Below, piece after piece: positions 24,801-34,032 of a stretch of DNA of 64,000 nt (position 1 is the first letter of the stretch; every line of letters begins with the position of its first letter). The notes below the pieces were generated by a model. It saw only the letters and a program-made list of their open reading frames with translations. It was not told the DNA's origin and did no database searches. The position numbers were made by a program, and so were the translations under genes. The stretch comes from Flavobacteriaceae bacterium UBA3611 (GTDB taxonomy: Bacteria > Bacteroidota > Bacteroidia > Flavobacteriales > Flavobacteriaceae), in assembly GCA_002375495.1 (NCBI GenBank), contig DFLU01000010.1, positions 298,331 through 362,330 of the forward strand, in the 5' to 3' direction.

Positions 24801-26075
24801 TTATTTGGCTGGTAGCACAGTACCTTTACACTCACCAAAACCAATGCGCAAACCTTTGTGTTCGCAGTGTGCACGCATGATCACGGTATCTCCATCATTT
24901 ATGAATTTACGTTCGGAACCATCGCTCAGTTTAATTGGATTTTGTCCGCGCCAGGTTAATTCCAGCATCGATCCGTAGCTATCTTTTGTTGGCCCAGAAA
25001 TGGTACCACTACCCATCATATCACCACTTCGAACATTACAGCCGTTTACGGTGTGGTGGGTGAGCTGTTGTGCCATAGACCAATACATGTATTTGAAGTT
25101 TGAATTCGCCACAATGGTTTCGGTGCCACCCTTTGGCTTAATACTAGCCTGAAGGTGAATATCGTAATTCATGTTTTCTCCTTGTTGAAGGTAGGGGAGC
25201 GGCTTTGGTTCTTGCTTCGGACCGTTGGTTCTAAAAGGTTCCAAAGCATCCATAGTAACAATCCATGGCGAAATGGTTGAAGCAAAACTCTTTCCTAAGA
25301 AAGGCCCTAGTGGCACATATTCCCATGCTTGTATGTCGCGAGCACTCCAATCGTTAAAGAGAACGAGTCCGAAAATATTTTCTTCGGCATCTCCAATTTC
25401 AACTCGTTTTCCAAGGTCGTTGGTAGCTGTGGTGATAAACGCCATCTCTAATTCAAAATCGAGCAACTTTGTCGGGCCAAATCCGGGAACACCATCATCT
25501 CCTGGTTTTGTTTGCCCCATAGGTCTGCGAACTGGCGTGCCAGAAGGAATGATGGAAGAGCTTCTTCCGTGATACCCAATGGGGATGTGCAGCCAGTTGG
25601 GCAACAATGCGTTTTCGGGATCTCTAAAGAGAGAGCCAACATTGGTAGCATGCTCTTTACTGGCGTAAAAGTCTGTATAGTCGCCCACATCTACGGGTAG
25701 TTGCATTTCAATTTCATCTAAACGGAACAACACCTCTTTGCAGTGTTCTTTGTTCTTTCTTAGTTCGTCGTTTCCTTCGAGGAAAAGATCTGAAATTCGA
25801 TTTCGAACCAAACGCCATGTTTTTCTACCATCGGCAATAAAATCGTTTAGGGTATCTTGTAAAAAGATATCGTCTGTTAGTTCAATTCCGTTGAAATATC
25901 CTAGCTGGTGCAACGCGCCCAAATCGATTGCGGTTTCACCAATCCTGGTTCCAATGGTGATGATATCGTCTCTGGTAAGAAACACCCCGAAAGGAATGTT
26001 CTGAATGGGAAAATCGCTGTTCTTCGGAACATGTAACCAAGAAGTTCTTTTTGGGTCGTTGGCAGTCAATGGCAT
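24801..26075 (-). CDS. fahA: Fumarylacetoacetase
   Basis: A 424-residue fumarylacetoacetate hydrolase, the last step of tyrosine/homogentisate degradation, releasing fumarate and acetoacetate. The N-terminal SH3-like domain covers about 1-115. The catalytic domain has the metal and substrate residues in DFYASKEHATNVG (His of the His-Glu pair), LLPNWLHIPIGYHGR, FELEMAFI and DWSARDIQAWEYVPLGPFLGKSFA. The length fits the eukaryote-like two-domain enzyme common in Bacteroidota. The promoter box at 26110-26117 is divergent to glyA. Confidence 0.96.
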   Translation of the reverse strand: MPLTANDPKRTSWLHVPKNSDFPIQNIPFGVFLTRDDIITIGTRIGETAIDLGALHQLGYFNGIELTDDIFLQDTLNDFIADGRKTWRLVRNRISDLFLEGNDELRKNKEHCKEVLFRLDEIEMQLPVDVGDYTDFYASKEHATNVGSLFRDPENALLPNWLHIPIGYHGRSSSIIPSGTPVRRPMGQTKPGDDGVPGFGPTKLLDFELEMAFITTATNDLGKRVEIGDAEENIFGLVLFNDWSARDIQAWEYVPLGPFLGKSFASTISPWIVTMDALEPFRTNGPKQEPKPLPYLQQGENMNYDIHLQASIKPKGGTETIVANSNFKYMYWSMAQQLTHHTVNGCNVRSGDMMGSGTISGPTKDSYGSMLELTWRGQNPIKLSDGSERKFINDGDTVIMRAHCEHKGLRIGFGECKGTVLPAK

Positions 26076-26109
26076 ATTTGGCGTTTTTTTTGTTCGTAAT
26101 TTGTTGAAT

Positions 26110-26117
26110 CAAATATA
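26110..26117 (-). promoter_or_regulatory. -7 box for fahA
   Basis: TATATTTG on the minus strand fits TAnnTTTG, 35 bp before the ATG. Confidence 0.6.
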
Positions 26118-26149
26118 TAATTTCTGAACAACTAACCACAACCATTTCG

Positions 26150-26157
26150 TATTTTTG
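26150..26157 (+). promoter_or_regulatory. -7 box for glyA
   Basis: TATTTTTG fits TAnnTTTG, 26 bp before the ATG of glyA; it is divergent to the fahA promoter within 35 bp. Confidence 0.65.
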
Positions 26158-26182
26158 GATTTTATTAACCTTTTCATAAACT

Positions 26183-27457
26183 ATGCAACGCGATCAACAG
26201 ATATTTGAGCTTATTGAAGCAGAAAAACAACGTCAATTAAACGGCCTCGAACTGATTGCCTCCGAAAATTTTGTGAGCGATCAAGTATTGGAAGCAGCCG
26301 GCTCTGTACTCACCAATAAATATGCTGAAGGATATCCCGGAAAGCGTTATTACGGTGGTTGCGAAATCGTAGACGAAGTAGAACAATTGGCCACCGATCG
26401 CGCCAAAACGTTGTTTGGAGCGGCGTATGTAAATGTGCAACCGCATAGTGGTTCGCAAGCCAACACAGCAGTTTTTGCAGCTTGTCTCAATCCGGGAGAT
26501 AAATTTTTAGGTTTCGACCTGGCCCATGGTGGGCACCTTACCCATGGTTCGCCTGTAAATTTTAGTGGGAAACTATACAACCCCGTGTTTTATGGGGTAG
26601 AAGAGGAAACAGGTAGATTGAATTACGATACCATTGAAGAAATTGCGGTACGGGAGCAACCCAAAATGATCATTGCGGGTGCTTCTGCGTATTCACGCGA
26701 GATAGATTACAAACGTTTTAGAGAGATTGCCGATACCGTAGGCGCTATTTTATTGGCAGATATTGCACATCCTGCAGGGCTCATCGCCAAAGGAATTATT
26801 AGCGACCCGATTCCGCATTGCCATGTGGTGACCACCACCACCCATAAAACACTGCGTGGGCCTAGAGGTGGTATGATTATGATGGGAGAAGATTTCGACA
26901 ATCCTTTTGGTATTACGTTAAAGAATGGAAACCTTCGAAAAATGTCTTCGCTACTCGATAGCGGAATTTTCCCTGGAAATCAGGGTGGACCATTAGAACA
27001 CATCATTGCAGCTAAAGCGATAGCTTTTGGCGAAGCGCTTACCGATGACTTCTTGCATTATATGATTCAGGTGAAAAAGAACGCAAGCGTCATGGCCGAT
27101 GCATTTGTGGCAAAAGGGTACCATATCATTAGCGGTGGTACAGACAACCACATGATGTTGATCGATCTTAGAAATAAAGATATTACTGGGAAACAAGCGG
27201 AAGAGGCATTGAGCAAAGCCGAAATTACCGTAAACAAGAACATGGTTCCTTTTGATGATAAATCTCCTTTTGTTACCAGCGGAATCAGAATTGGGACGGC
27301 TGCCATTACCACACGTGGACTGAAAGCGAATGATATGGCCGATATTGTGGCCCTCATTGACGAAGCTCTCATGAATCACGAAGATGACACAGCATTAGAA
27401 GCCGTAGCCAAAAATGTAAATAAAATGATGGCAGGACGGCCGTTGTTCAACGCTTAA
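26183..27457 (+). CDS. glyA: Serine hydroxymethyltransferase
   Basis: A 424-residue PLP enzyme interconverting serine plus tetrahydrofolate with glycine plus methylene-tetrahydrofolate, in the cytoplasm. The PLP lysine is in TTTHKTLRGPRGGM. Other conserved segments are ASENFVSDQVLEA, KYAEGYPGKRYYGGC, HSGSQANTAVF, GFDLAHGGHLTHGSPVNFSG and DIAHPAGLIA. The length is normal. A GNAT gene follows 9 bp after the stop, so it may be co-transcribed. Confidence 0.98.
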   Translation: MQRDQQIFELIEAEKQRQLNGLELIASENFVSDQVLEAAGSVLTNKYAEGYPGKRYYGGCEIVDEVEQLATDRAKTLFGAAYVNVQPHSGSQANTAVFAACLNPGDKFLGFDLAHGGHLTHGSPVNFSGKLYNPVFYGVEEETGRLNYDTIEEIAVREQPKMIIAGASAYSREIDYKRFREIADTVGAILLADIAHPAGLIAKGIISDPIPHCHVVTTTTHKTLRGPRGGMIMMGEDFDNPFGITLKNGNLRKMSSLLDSGIFPGNQGGPLEHIIAAKAIAFGEALTDDFLHYMIQVKKNASVMADAFVAKGYHIISGGTDNHMMLIDLRNKDITGKQAEEALSKAEITVNKNMVPFDDKSPFVTSGIRIGTAAITTRGLKANDMADIVALIDEALMNHEDDTALEAVAKNVNKMMAGRPLFNA

Positions 27458-27466
27458 CTACTTTAA

Positions 27467-27979
27467 ATGGATGCCATGACTGTTTTGGAAACCGATCGGC
27501 TCATGCTTCGAAAAATTGAAGTATCAGACGCGCCGTTCTTCTACGAACTTTTCAACAGTGAGGGGTGGCTTACCTATATAGGCGATCGCAACATACAGAC
27601 AGTGTTAGATGCCGAACAACAGATTAAGGAAAAGTATCTGCCCAGTTACAAAACCAATGGGTATGGTTCGTATGTAGTGGTTGAGAAGGCTTCAAACATG
27701 CCAGTAGGAACCTGTGGTATGTACAAACGCGAAAACTTGGAAAATCCCGACATCGGATTTGCATTTTTGCCATCTCACCTGAGAAAAGGCTACGGGTATG
27801 AGTCGGCACACGCAGTTCTCCAGCATGCACGTGAAAATATGGGGATACCGAAAGTGCTTGCGTTTACACTTCCGAAGAATATTGCTTCAATACGGTTGTT
27901 AGAAAAATTAGGACTTACAAGCAAGGGCAGCTATTTCCACGAGGGAAATCCAGAAGAACTGATTTTGTATGCTACTTAG
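27467..27979 (+). CDS. RimJ/RimL-type GNAT N-acetyltransferase
   Basis: A 170-residue GNAT acetyltransferase. The start LETDRLMLRKIEVSDAPFFYEL and the acetyl-CoA motif LPSHLRKGYGYESAH (the Q/RxxGxG/A-like loop) followed by ...NIASIRLLEKLGL place it in the RimJ/RimL family (PF13302-like), which acetylates ribosomal proteins, other N-termini or small molecules. The substrate is unknown. It lies 9 bp after glyA in the same direction and converges on the DUF4369 gene with 5 bp between. Confidence 0.87.
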   Translation: MDAMTVLETDRLMLRKIEVSDAPFFYELFNSEGWLTYIGDRNIQTVLDAEQQIKEKYLPSYKTNGYGSYVVVEKASNMPVGTCGMYKRENLENPDIGFAFLPSHLRKGYGYESAHAVLQHARENMGIPKVLAFTLPKNIASIRLLEKLGLTSKGSYFHEGNPEELILYAT

Positions 27980-27984
27980 AATGG

Positions 27985-29388
27985 TTATTGGTTCAAGAAC
28001 CCGAGCAATTGGGCTTCTATCTTAGAGTCGAAGAGATTGGTGTTACTTTCTAATATTTTTTTGTCTTTAGAAACAATCATCGCCTTATTGTGCGAATTGA
28101 GCACCAATGTTTTTTCTGCACTTTTAATATCCTCGAACTGAAATTCACAGCTTTCTTTATATCCAGAAGCTTTTACAGCCTTCCGCCATTTCTTAAAATG
28201 GGTGTCGGTATTTATCCCAATAAAATGGTATTCAGGATATTTTGAAGATAATTCAGCAGCTTTGGAATGAATGTCTTTAAAATGCTTAACAGATTCTAAC
28301 GACCAAAAGTACAATACCGAAGGTTTAGTGATAATGGTGTGTAAGTTTTTTGAAGTATTATCTGATTTCACCAAAAGTACGTTTGGCACAATTTGACCAG
28401 GTGTTAACTTTATTGTGGCATCGGCCAAAGCCTCAATATCTTTTAAAATGTCGGGATCGGTACTATGCTCTTTGAAAAAGGCAACCATTTCCTTTTCGTT
28501 TTCTGGGTCTTTCGCATTTAATAAATACCTGCGCACATTTCGCACTATCAATTTTTCTTTCAGCGAATCGTTGGTTACCAAACTGTCTATAAGTTGCACT
28601 TTGTTGTAATTGTGCTGAAACGATTTACGATCTGCATCTTCTGAGTCTACGTAAGTGGGATAGGTAAGATTGTCGAAGTATACATCTAACAATCGGTAAT
28701 AGGGGTAATACGTTCGTAATTCGCTATTGCCCAAATCTATTTCGCTGCGGTAGTCGTAAAATTTCTTCGGAAAAGGTTCTTTGGCAATACGCTCCGGATT
28801 TTTGTTGAAGACCGAGGTGTACAATTCCTTTTTAATATAATTGGTATAGTCGTGGTTGCTCTCTGCAATACGTTTGAAACGAGCTGAAGGCTTGTTTTTT
28901 GAAACAAATTCCTTGTATTTTTCTGACTTACGCTTGTCTAAAGAATCTAACTTTTTTTGAAACTCAGCTGGGGTTAACAAATAGAACGCTCCCAACCCTT
29001 GCATGTCTTTTTCATTCTGGAGAAACAATTCCATCAAGTAATTATTCTCTTTGGCTCCAATGCCAGAATAGTGCAACGATTCGTCAAAGTCGATGGTGTT
29101 TAAACGAAGCATTAAACTATCGCCAGGTTCGAGATAGAACATTTGGAATTCGTTATGCTGAAACGCATAGAGACCAGCAGAAGGATCTTCTATTGTGTAG
29201 CCGAAGGTGTTGTCTTCAGAAAGGGTGAGGGTATCTAGTGCAATATCATCTTTAAAAATGACGATGTTCTTTCCTTTTGGGTTCACTATTTCTCCTCCAA
29301 TAAATGCGGGACCTTCTTTATCTTTGTCCGAATTAGAACAGGATACCAGAAAACTCACCAACAAAAGCAGAAGTAGTTTTTTAACCAT
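27985..29388 (-). CDS. DUF4369-TlpA-type thioredoxin-fold lipoprotein
   Basis: A 467-residue lipoprotein (lipobox VSC). An N-terminal beta domain of the DUF4369 type (FIGGEIVNPKGKNIVIF...) occupies about 28-115, a helical linker about 120-310, and a thioredoxin/TlpA-like fold about 320-465 (LYFWSLESVKHFKDIH). The usual CXXC is missing: the motif position reads WSLESV, with no Cys pair. It is therefore unlikely to be a disulfide oxidoreductase and may be a binding or scaffold version. It is monocistronic and divergent to the ABC-F gene. Confidence 0.8.
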   Translation of the reverse strand: MVKKLLLLLLVSFLVSCSNSDKDKEGPAFIGGEIVNPKGKNIVIFKDDIALDTLTLSEDNTFGYTIEDPSAGLYAFQHNEFQMFYLEPGDSLMLRLNTIDFDESLHYSGIGAKENNYLMELFLQNEKDMQGLGAFYLLTPAEFQKKLDSLDKRKSEKYKEFVSKNKPSARFKRIAESNHDYTNYIKKELYTSVFNKNPERIAKEPFPKKFYDYRSEIDLGNSELRTYYPYYRLLDVYFDNLTYPTYVDSEDADRKSFQHNYNKVQLIDSLVTNDSLKEKLIVRNVRRYLLNAKDPENEKEMVAFFKEHSTDPDILKDIEALADATIKLTPGQIVPNVLLVKSDNTSKNLHTIITKPSVLYFWSLESVKHFKDIHSKAAELSSKYPEYHFIGINTDTHFKKWRKAVKASGYKESCEFQFEDIKSAEKTLVLNSHNKAMIVSKDKKILESNTNLFDSKIEAQLLGFLNQ

Positions 29389-29502
29389 ATATTTTTCCCA
29401 ACTGATGCAACAAAAGTATGCTTACTCATTTTTCCAAGATGTTAACTGTAGGTTAAAAGGAATTATTAAACGTTAATGTTTCTGAAATACGGGGGTTTTG
29501 GT

Positions 29503-29510
29503 TAATTTTG
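29503..29510 (+). promoter_or_regulatory. -7 box for the ABC-F gene
   Basis: TAATTTTG fits TAnnTTTG. It lies downstream of the first possible start (29498), so the ATG at 29540 is the real start. Confidence 0.65.
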
Positions 29511-29539
29511 CGCCCAATTCAAAAAATAAAACAGCTCGC

Positions 29540-31168
29540 ATGCTTTCAGTTTCAAATCTATCGGTCCAATTCGGCAAACGAATCCTCTTCGACGATGTCA
29601 ATACCAAATTCGTAACAGGAAATTGCTACGGGATTATTGGCGCTAACGGTGCAGGTAAATCGACCTTCCTTAAAATTCTTTCTGGAAAACAAGACCCCAC
29701 CTCTGGCCAAGTACATCTAGAATCTGGTAAGCGTATGTCTGTACTAGAGCAAGAACACAATGCGTACGACGAATTTCCAGTGTTAGAAACGGTGGTGCGT
29801 GGTAACAAAGAGTTATTTGCCATTAAATCTGAAATAGATAAACTGTACGAAGACTATTCAGACGAAAACGCAGAACGTATCGGAGAGCTTCAGGTTACTT
29901 TTGAAGAAATGAACGGTTGGAATGCAGATAGCGATGCAGCCGCATTGTTGTCTAATCTTGGTATTCCTGCAGAATTGCACTATTCTATGATGAGTGATTT
30001 AGATGGAAAGCAAAAAGTACGTGTACTTCTGGCCCAAGCTCTTTTTGGTAGTCCGGATGTGCTTATCATGGATGAGCCTACAAACGACTTAGATTACGAA
30101 ACCATTACTTGGTTAGAGAATTTCTTGGCGAATTACGACAACTGCGTCATCGTGGTATCTCACGACAGACACTTTTTAGACAGCGTGTGTACCCATATTA
30201 GCGATATCGACTTCGGCAAAATTAACCATTACAGCGGTAACTATACGTTTTGGTACGAAAGTAGCCAGCTCGCGGCAAGACAACGTGCACAGCAGAACAA
30301 AAAAGCAGAAGACAAAAAGAAAGAGCTCGAAGAGTTTATCCGTCGTTTTTCTGCCAATGTAGCAAAAAGCAAGCAAGCGACAAGTAGAAAGAAAATGATC
30401 GAGAAACTGAATGTTTCTGATATCAGACCTTCAAGCAGAAGGTATCCAGCTATTATTTTTGAAAGAGAACGTGAAGCGGGAGATCAGATCTTAAATGTAG
30501 AAGGACTTTCGGCATCACTAGACGGTGATGTGCTTTTCAGCAACGCCCACATCAACCTGGCAAAGGGAGATAAAGTAGTTTTATTTAGTCGTGATTCTCG
30601 TGCTACCACTGCTTTCTATGAAATTGTAAATGGCAATCAAAAGGCAGACAGCGGAACGTTTTCTTGGGGGGTGACCACCAACCAAAGTTATTTGCCATTA
30701 GATAATAGTGAATTTTTCAAAAATGAAAACGGTGATGAAACCTTGGTAGATTGGTTACGCCAATACGCCAAAACCGAAGAAGAACGGGAAGAAGTGTACA
30801 TACGCGGATTTTTAGGTAAAATGCTTTTTAGTGGAGAAGAGGCCCTGAAGAAGAGCAATGTGCTATCTGGAGGAGAAAAAGTTCGTTGTATGTTAAGCCG
30901 TATGATGCTGATGCGCGCTAATGTGGTCATGCTCGACGAACCTACAAACCACTTAGACTTAGAATCGATCACAGCTTTTAATAACTCATTGAAGAACTTT
31001 AAAGGAACGGTCTTGTTTACCACACACGACCACGAGTTTGCACAAACCGTTGCCAACAGGGTCATAGAGTTAACTCCAAATGGTGTGATAGATCGTTACC
31101 TAACGTTCGATGAATACATGAGCGACAAGAAAATCAAGGAGCAGCGTGAGCGTATGTACGCTTCGTAA
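29540..31168 (+). CDS. ABC-F family ATPase
   Basis: A 542-residue ABC-F protein with two ATP-binding cassettes and no membrane part; it acts on the ribosome (translation factors of the EttA/YbiT/Uup group). Walker A is GANGAGKS in the first cassette. The second cassette lacks a clean Walker A (VVLFSRDSRATTAFYE), which is typical of the YbiT-like subgroup. Both have signature and Walker B segments (LIMDEPTNDLD; LSGGEKVRCMLSR and VMLDEPTNHLD). The charged ABC-F linker lies at about 230-285. The ATG at 29540 (MLSVSNLSVQFG) was chosen over 29498 because of the promoter box at 29503. Confidence 0.93.
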   Translation: MLSVSNLSVQFGKRILFDDVNTKFVTGNCYGIIGANGAGKSTFLKILSGKQDPTSGQVHLESGKRMSVLEQEHNAYDEFPVLETVVRGNKELFAIKSEIDKLYEDYSDENAERIGELQVTFEEMNGWNADSDAAALLSNLGIPAELHYSMMSDLDGKQKVRVLLAQALFGSPDVLIMDEPTNDLDYETITWLENFLANYDNCVIVVSHDRHFLDSVCTHISDIDFGKINHYSGNYTFWYESSQLAARQRAQQNKKAEDKKKELEEFIRRFSANVAKSKQATSRKKMIEKLNVSDIRPSSRRYPAIIFEREREAGDQILNVEGLSASLDGDVLFSNAHINLAKGDKVVLFSRDSRATTAFYEIVNGNQKADSGTFSWGVTTNQSYLPLDNSEFFKNENGDETLVDWLRQYAKTEEEREEVYIRGFLGKMLFSGEEALKKSNVLSGGEKVRCMLSRMMLMRANVVMLDEPTNHLDLESITAFNNSLKNFKGTVLFTTHDHEFAQTVANRVIELTPNGVIDRYLTFDEYMSDKKIKEQRERMYAS

Positions 31169-31184
31169 ATCTATGTCGATATTT

Positions 31185-31829
31185 TTAGTCTAGCGTGTAA
31201 TTGCCCTTGGCCCACTGAATCGTAGGTTCTATCCACGCTTTCATAGGTTTGAAAAGAAAGCCGTGGCCCAGACCCGTGTTTAGTTCAATTTCTTTAAAAT
31301 TTGCTAGTTCACAACGCGAACTATTTTTTCGAGCCAATGCGGAAACACCAAAAGAATCAGACCTTTCGTAGATGTTTAAAATATTTCCGCAGAAATTTAT
31401 GTCAGGAATATTCTCGATATCGGCATCCTGAAAACTCGCGATAAAAACAAAATTCAACTCAGGGTTATTCGCAATTGTGGAAACATATTGGGCGATATAC
31501 CCACCTTTTGAAGTGCCAACCACTGTGATGTTCTTTGCAAGCACACCTTGTTTTAACAAACTGTCGACTTGTGTTACCATACCTTCCGCATAATTTCTGG
31601 CATTTACATTCCCGTTTCGTTGTTCGCTAATTACTTGCAGTCCGCTTGCTTCAAATGCTGCAATAATTTCATGGTAGTGAACGCGCCCAAATTCAGGATG
31701 TTCAGCAGTTATGGGGTGTGCTTCTAAAAACCGATTATGCAGGAAAAAAACGAATTGGTTTTCATTGTTTTGTTTGCAATTCAGAAGAGGCAAACAAAAT
31801 AGAGCAAGAAGTAACGTACCTATTTTCAT
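31185..31829 (-). CDS. Alpha/beta-hydrolase lipoprotein
   Basis: A 214-residue lipoprotein with an alpha/beta-hydrolase-like fold. The signal peptide is MKIGTLLLALFCLPLLNC, with Cys18 the lipid site. The nucleophile elbow is GTSKGG (V-V-G-T-S-K-G-G) and a His is near the end (TGLGHGFLFKP). The substrate is unknown. The ATG at 31829 overlaps the upstream gene's TGA by one base (TGATG), so it is translationally coupled as the last gene of a four-gene operon. Confidence 0.75.
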   Translation of the reverse strand: MKIGTLLLALFCLPLLNCKQNNENQFVFFLHNRFLEAHPITAEHPEFGRVHYHEIIAAFEASGLQVISEQRNGNVNARNYAEGMVTQVDSLLKQGVLAKNITVVGTSKGGYIAQYVSTIANNPELNFVFIASFQDADIENIPDINFCGNILNIYERSDSFGVSALARKNSSRCELANFKEIELNTGLGHGFLFKPMKAWIEPTIQWAKGNYTLD

Positions 31830-32248
31830 CAATCCGGTTGTAGTTCCATTCCTTTCACCCAAAAAATATCAGATTCATAGAATTTCAGAAGCGCTACCTT
31901 TTGGCCTTCATAGTTCCGTTTTTGTATCAATCTCGCTTTTGAATTGCTGAGGTTTAAAACAAATTCATCATTAATATCTGTTTCAGCATTGCTTGTTAAT
32001 AACAAACTCTTTCCTTCGATGCGCCATGTTCCTTTTCCATACTTGTTTTCTTCAACACATTGCTCGCAGTCTATTTTCCTATAAAAATGGAAGTTAAAGG
32101 TGTTGTCATCTTGTAGTACTAATTTATATTCAATAAATGATTTGGAAAGATCATACGTAGCACTATAATTGGCAGGCGCTAGCTGGCCCCAAAGCATATT
32201 GGTTTGAAAGCAGAGTATCAGAAGAACTGTGACAGCGAATCGTTTCAT
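31829..32248 (-). CDS. Secreted protein of unknown function (139 aa)
   Basis: A 139-residue protein with a Sec signal peptide (cleaved near MLWGQ, about residue 21). The mature part looks like a small beta-barrel (YKLVLQDDNTFNFHFYRKIDCEQC, GKGTWRIEGKSLLLTSN), resembling bacterial proteins with a lipocalin-like or META-type fold. It has a possible disulfide pair in CEQC. No family is firmly recognised. It is coupled to the downstream hydrolase and 5 bp after the DUF2007 gene. Confidence 0.6.
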   Translation of the reverse strand: MKRFAVTVLLILCFQTNMLWGQLAPANYSATYDLSKSFIEYKLVLQDDNTFNFHFYRKIDCEQCVEENKYGKGTWRIEGKSLLLTSNAETDINDEFVLNLSNSKARLIQKRNYEGQKVALLKFYESDIFWVKGMELQPD

Positions 32249-32253
32249 AGGTT

Positions 32254-32496
32254 TTACTCACCAATATCTTGCAAATAGCTATCTATAGTACTCTGTGCCG
32301 CTGGCAGTTCGTCTTTTCGTATAAAAACACGTACCTGACCCGGCACCCCTATGGCAAAACCACTGGTGATACCGCTTTGATGGTCATCTTTAATGATAGG
32401 CTCAATGCCTAGTTCATTTAATCGGGCGCGCAGCCCTTGTGCAATCATCATCGGGCCGGTATATATTCGGGTTGTTTCTTCTAGATTTTCACTCAT
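32254..32496 (-). CDS. DUF2007-domain protein
   Basis: An 80-residue protein carrying the DUF2007 (putative signal-transducing) fold. The pattern IYTGPMMIAQGLRARLNELGIEPII followed by VFIRKDELPAAQSTID fits this small ferredoxin-like alpha/beta domain. The function is not established. It is in the middle of the operon with 10 bp and 5 bp to its neighbours. Confidence 0.85.
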   Translation of the reverse strand: MSENLEETTRIYTGPMMIAQGLRARLNELGIEPIIKDDHQSGITSGFAIGVPGQVRVFIRKDELPAAQSTIDSYLQDIGE

Positions 32497-32506
32497 ATAT
32501 TAAGGT

Positions 32507-33229
32507 TTAGGCATTATAATATTTGCTATTCCAGATAGCATTGTTGAAATTTTTTCCTTTGGCAAAGCCATAAAAAAGTACGATGCCTCCCACAGCTTTA
32601 AACATAAACAAAAACATCAACAGGTATTCCTGATTGGTCACTTCACCTTTGGTAAAGAGCTGTAATGGTGTGATAGCGGTTAGGAAAATACTTAATACAA
32701 AAATGGTGAACACTAAATTTTCAAAATTTTTATAGGGCCACATCAACCATTTCCGAAGCGGGTGCAAATCGTTACCCCATTTGTGTATAAGGTAATGGTA
32801 ATCATTCCCTAAAGGAAGAAATAATAAGGGGTCATCTGCATTTTCTAACTTTAAGAGCTTTGCAGGTGCTACAATTTTAAAATTGTGGAATTTAGTGTTA
32901 TGGTTACGCTCCATTTCACGGATTTTTGAAATGGCTTCTTCAGGGATTTCCTTTTTAAATAATTTTGCGTCCAAGAATCGAAGCCGATAGGTAACACAAA
33001 GTTGCTTGATATCATCAAGATGAAATATCCGGTCAGGCTCTAAAAGGTCAATACTAAATTTGTTTTCTTCGTTGTTGACATCTGAGTGAGATATGCGTTC
33101 TAGAATCTCGTCTCGGTCTTTGCTGTTTTGTTGAAAAATGGCTTGTACTTCAGCCAATACGTCTTCTTCAGTCACCCTTTTGCGTCGTGTACGATGCAAT
33201 TGGTGCTCTAAGTTTGTTTTTGATAGCAT
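32507..33229 (-). CDS. Conserved flavobacterial two-helix membrane protein
   Basis: A 240-residue protein. The first ~160 residues are soluble and helical (HRTRRKRVTEEDVLAEVQAIF), with a HFHNFK-like basic segment, followed by two membrane helices (about 172-192 and 203-225). The hydrophilic N-terminus could be cytosolic and the ends short. No named family is recognised. It is the first gene of the operon with DUF2007, a secreted protein and a hydrolase; the operon content suggests an envelope role, but this is weak. Confidence 0.6.
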   Translation of the reverse strand: MLSKTNLEHQLHRTRRKRVTEEDVLAEVQAIFQQNSKDRDEILERISHSDVNNEENKFSIDLLEPDRIFHLDDIKQLCVTYRLRFLDAKLFKKEIPEEAISKIREMERNHNTKFHNFKIVAPAKLLKLENADDPLLFLPLGNDYHYLIHKWGNDLHPLRKWLMWPYKNFENLVFTIFVLSIFLTAITPLQLFTKGEVTNQEYLLMFLFMFKAVGGIVLFYGFAKGKNFNNAIWNSKYYNA

Positions 33230-33308
33230 GCTTTTTTTCTTTTAAAGATACAAAAGCAACTCATTCAGCACAATATTTTAACAGCAGCGTACTAGGTTTA
33301 TCCAATTT

Positions 33309-33324
33309 TGGTGCATAAATTGCG
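33309..33324 (+). promoter_or_regulatory. Sigma-54-like promoter before the first fasciclin gene
   Basis: TGGTGCATAAATTGCG has GG and GC at the -24/-12 spacing of sigma-54 promoters (TGG, 8 nt, TTGC). Transcription would start about 36 bp before the ATG at 33371. Confidence 0.45.
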
Positions 33325-33370
33325 TTTCAGCTATGGGATTCACATTCTTGCAGATCAAAAAAAATAACAG

Positions 33371-33922
33371 ATGAAATTATTAAGTATATTCCTAATCGCA
33401 TGCGCTTTTACATTTTCAGCAACAGCGCAAAAGTATTCAAATGCTACACCAGCCAATGTAACAAAGGAGTGGAGAGGACTTTCTTTTTCTTCTGAAAAGT
33501 CATTATTTCAAAATTTAGATGAAACGGATGTTTTCTCGAAATCAGCCCCATTATTTAAAGGTGATATCATCGCAGATGATGCGATGCTTACAGCTTTTGT
33601 GATGGTAGACAGCTCGTTTAGTGAATTAGATGAAGATGCCGAAGAATCACTGTTTGCCAATTCTTGGAAAAAATTTATCACCTATCATTTTATACCGGGT
33701 AGGGTAGATAGCAATTCTATAGCAAAAGCTATCGATAATGGCGATGGGATTGCCTATTTCAACACGGTATTAGGGCAACGTTTAGGAGCAAAGCGTGAAA
33801 ATGGTGATATTGTATTATTCGATTCAGATGGTAACACTGCCAAAGTGATTGCTACTGATTTCTACCATAAAAATGGATTCTTCCATGTCATAGACGGCTT
33901 ATTAATGCCGAATATAGAATAA
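33371..33922 (+). CDS. Fasciclin-domain secreted protein (first of two)
   Basis: A 183-residue protein with a Sec signal peptide (cleavage near SATAQ, about 20) and one divergent fasciclin (FAS1) domain. The H1/H2-like segments are DAMLTAFVMVDSSFSEL and the terminal FHVIDGLLMPN, matching the usual VHVIDxVLLP. FAS1 domains mediate cell adhesion or act as extracellular stress proteins in bacteria. It precedes a second fasciclin gene by 110 bp and has a sigma-54-like promoter candidate. Confidence 0.8.
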   Translation: MKLLSIFLIACAFTFSATAQKYSNATPANVTKEWRGLSFSSEKSLFQNLDETDVFSKSAPLFKGDIIADDAMLTAFVMVDSSFSELDEDAEESLFANSWKKFITYHFIPGRVDSNSIAKAIDNGDGIAYFNTVLGQRLGAKRENGDIVLFDSDGNTAKVIATDFYHKNGFFHVIDGLLMPNIE

Positions 33923-33997
33923 AATTTTGCACTTCCCCAAAAGTTAAATAAAAGCCAAAGAAGGTCTTTTCAAAATCTGTCGCTAATCATATCTCGT

Positions 33998-34022
33998 TTA
34001 TTAGGGAACATAACCTTAAAAA
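33998..34022 (+). promoter_or_regulatory. Conserved block 35 nt before the fasciclin ATG
   Basis: TTATTAGGGAACATAACCT and the following A-run match, with two substitutions and a 1-nt indel, the block at 62597-62622 before the 50-aa gene downstream of the ECF sigma gene. In both the TTATTAGG begins exactly 35 nt before the ATG. It may be a promoter or operator of an ECF regulon. Confidence 0.55.
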
Positions 34023-34032
34023 CAAAATTGAT

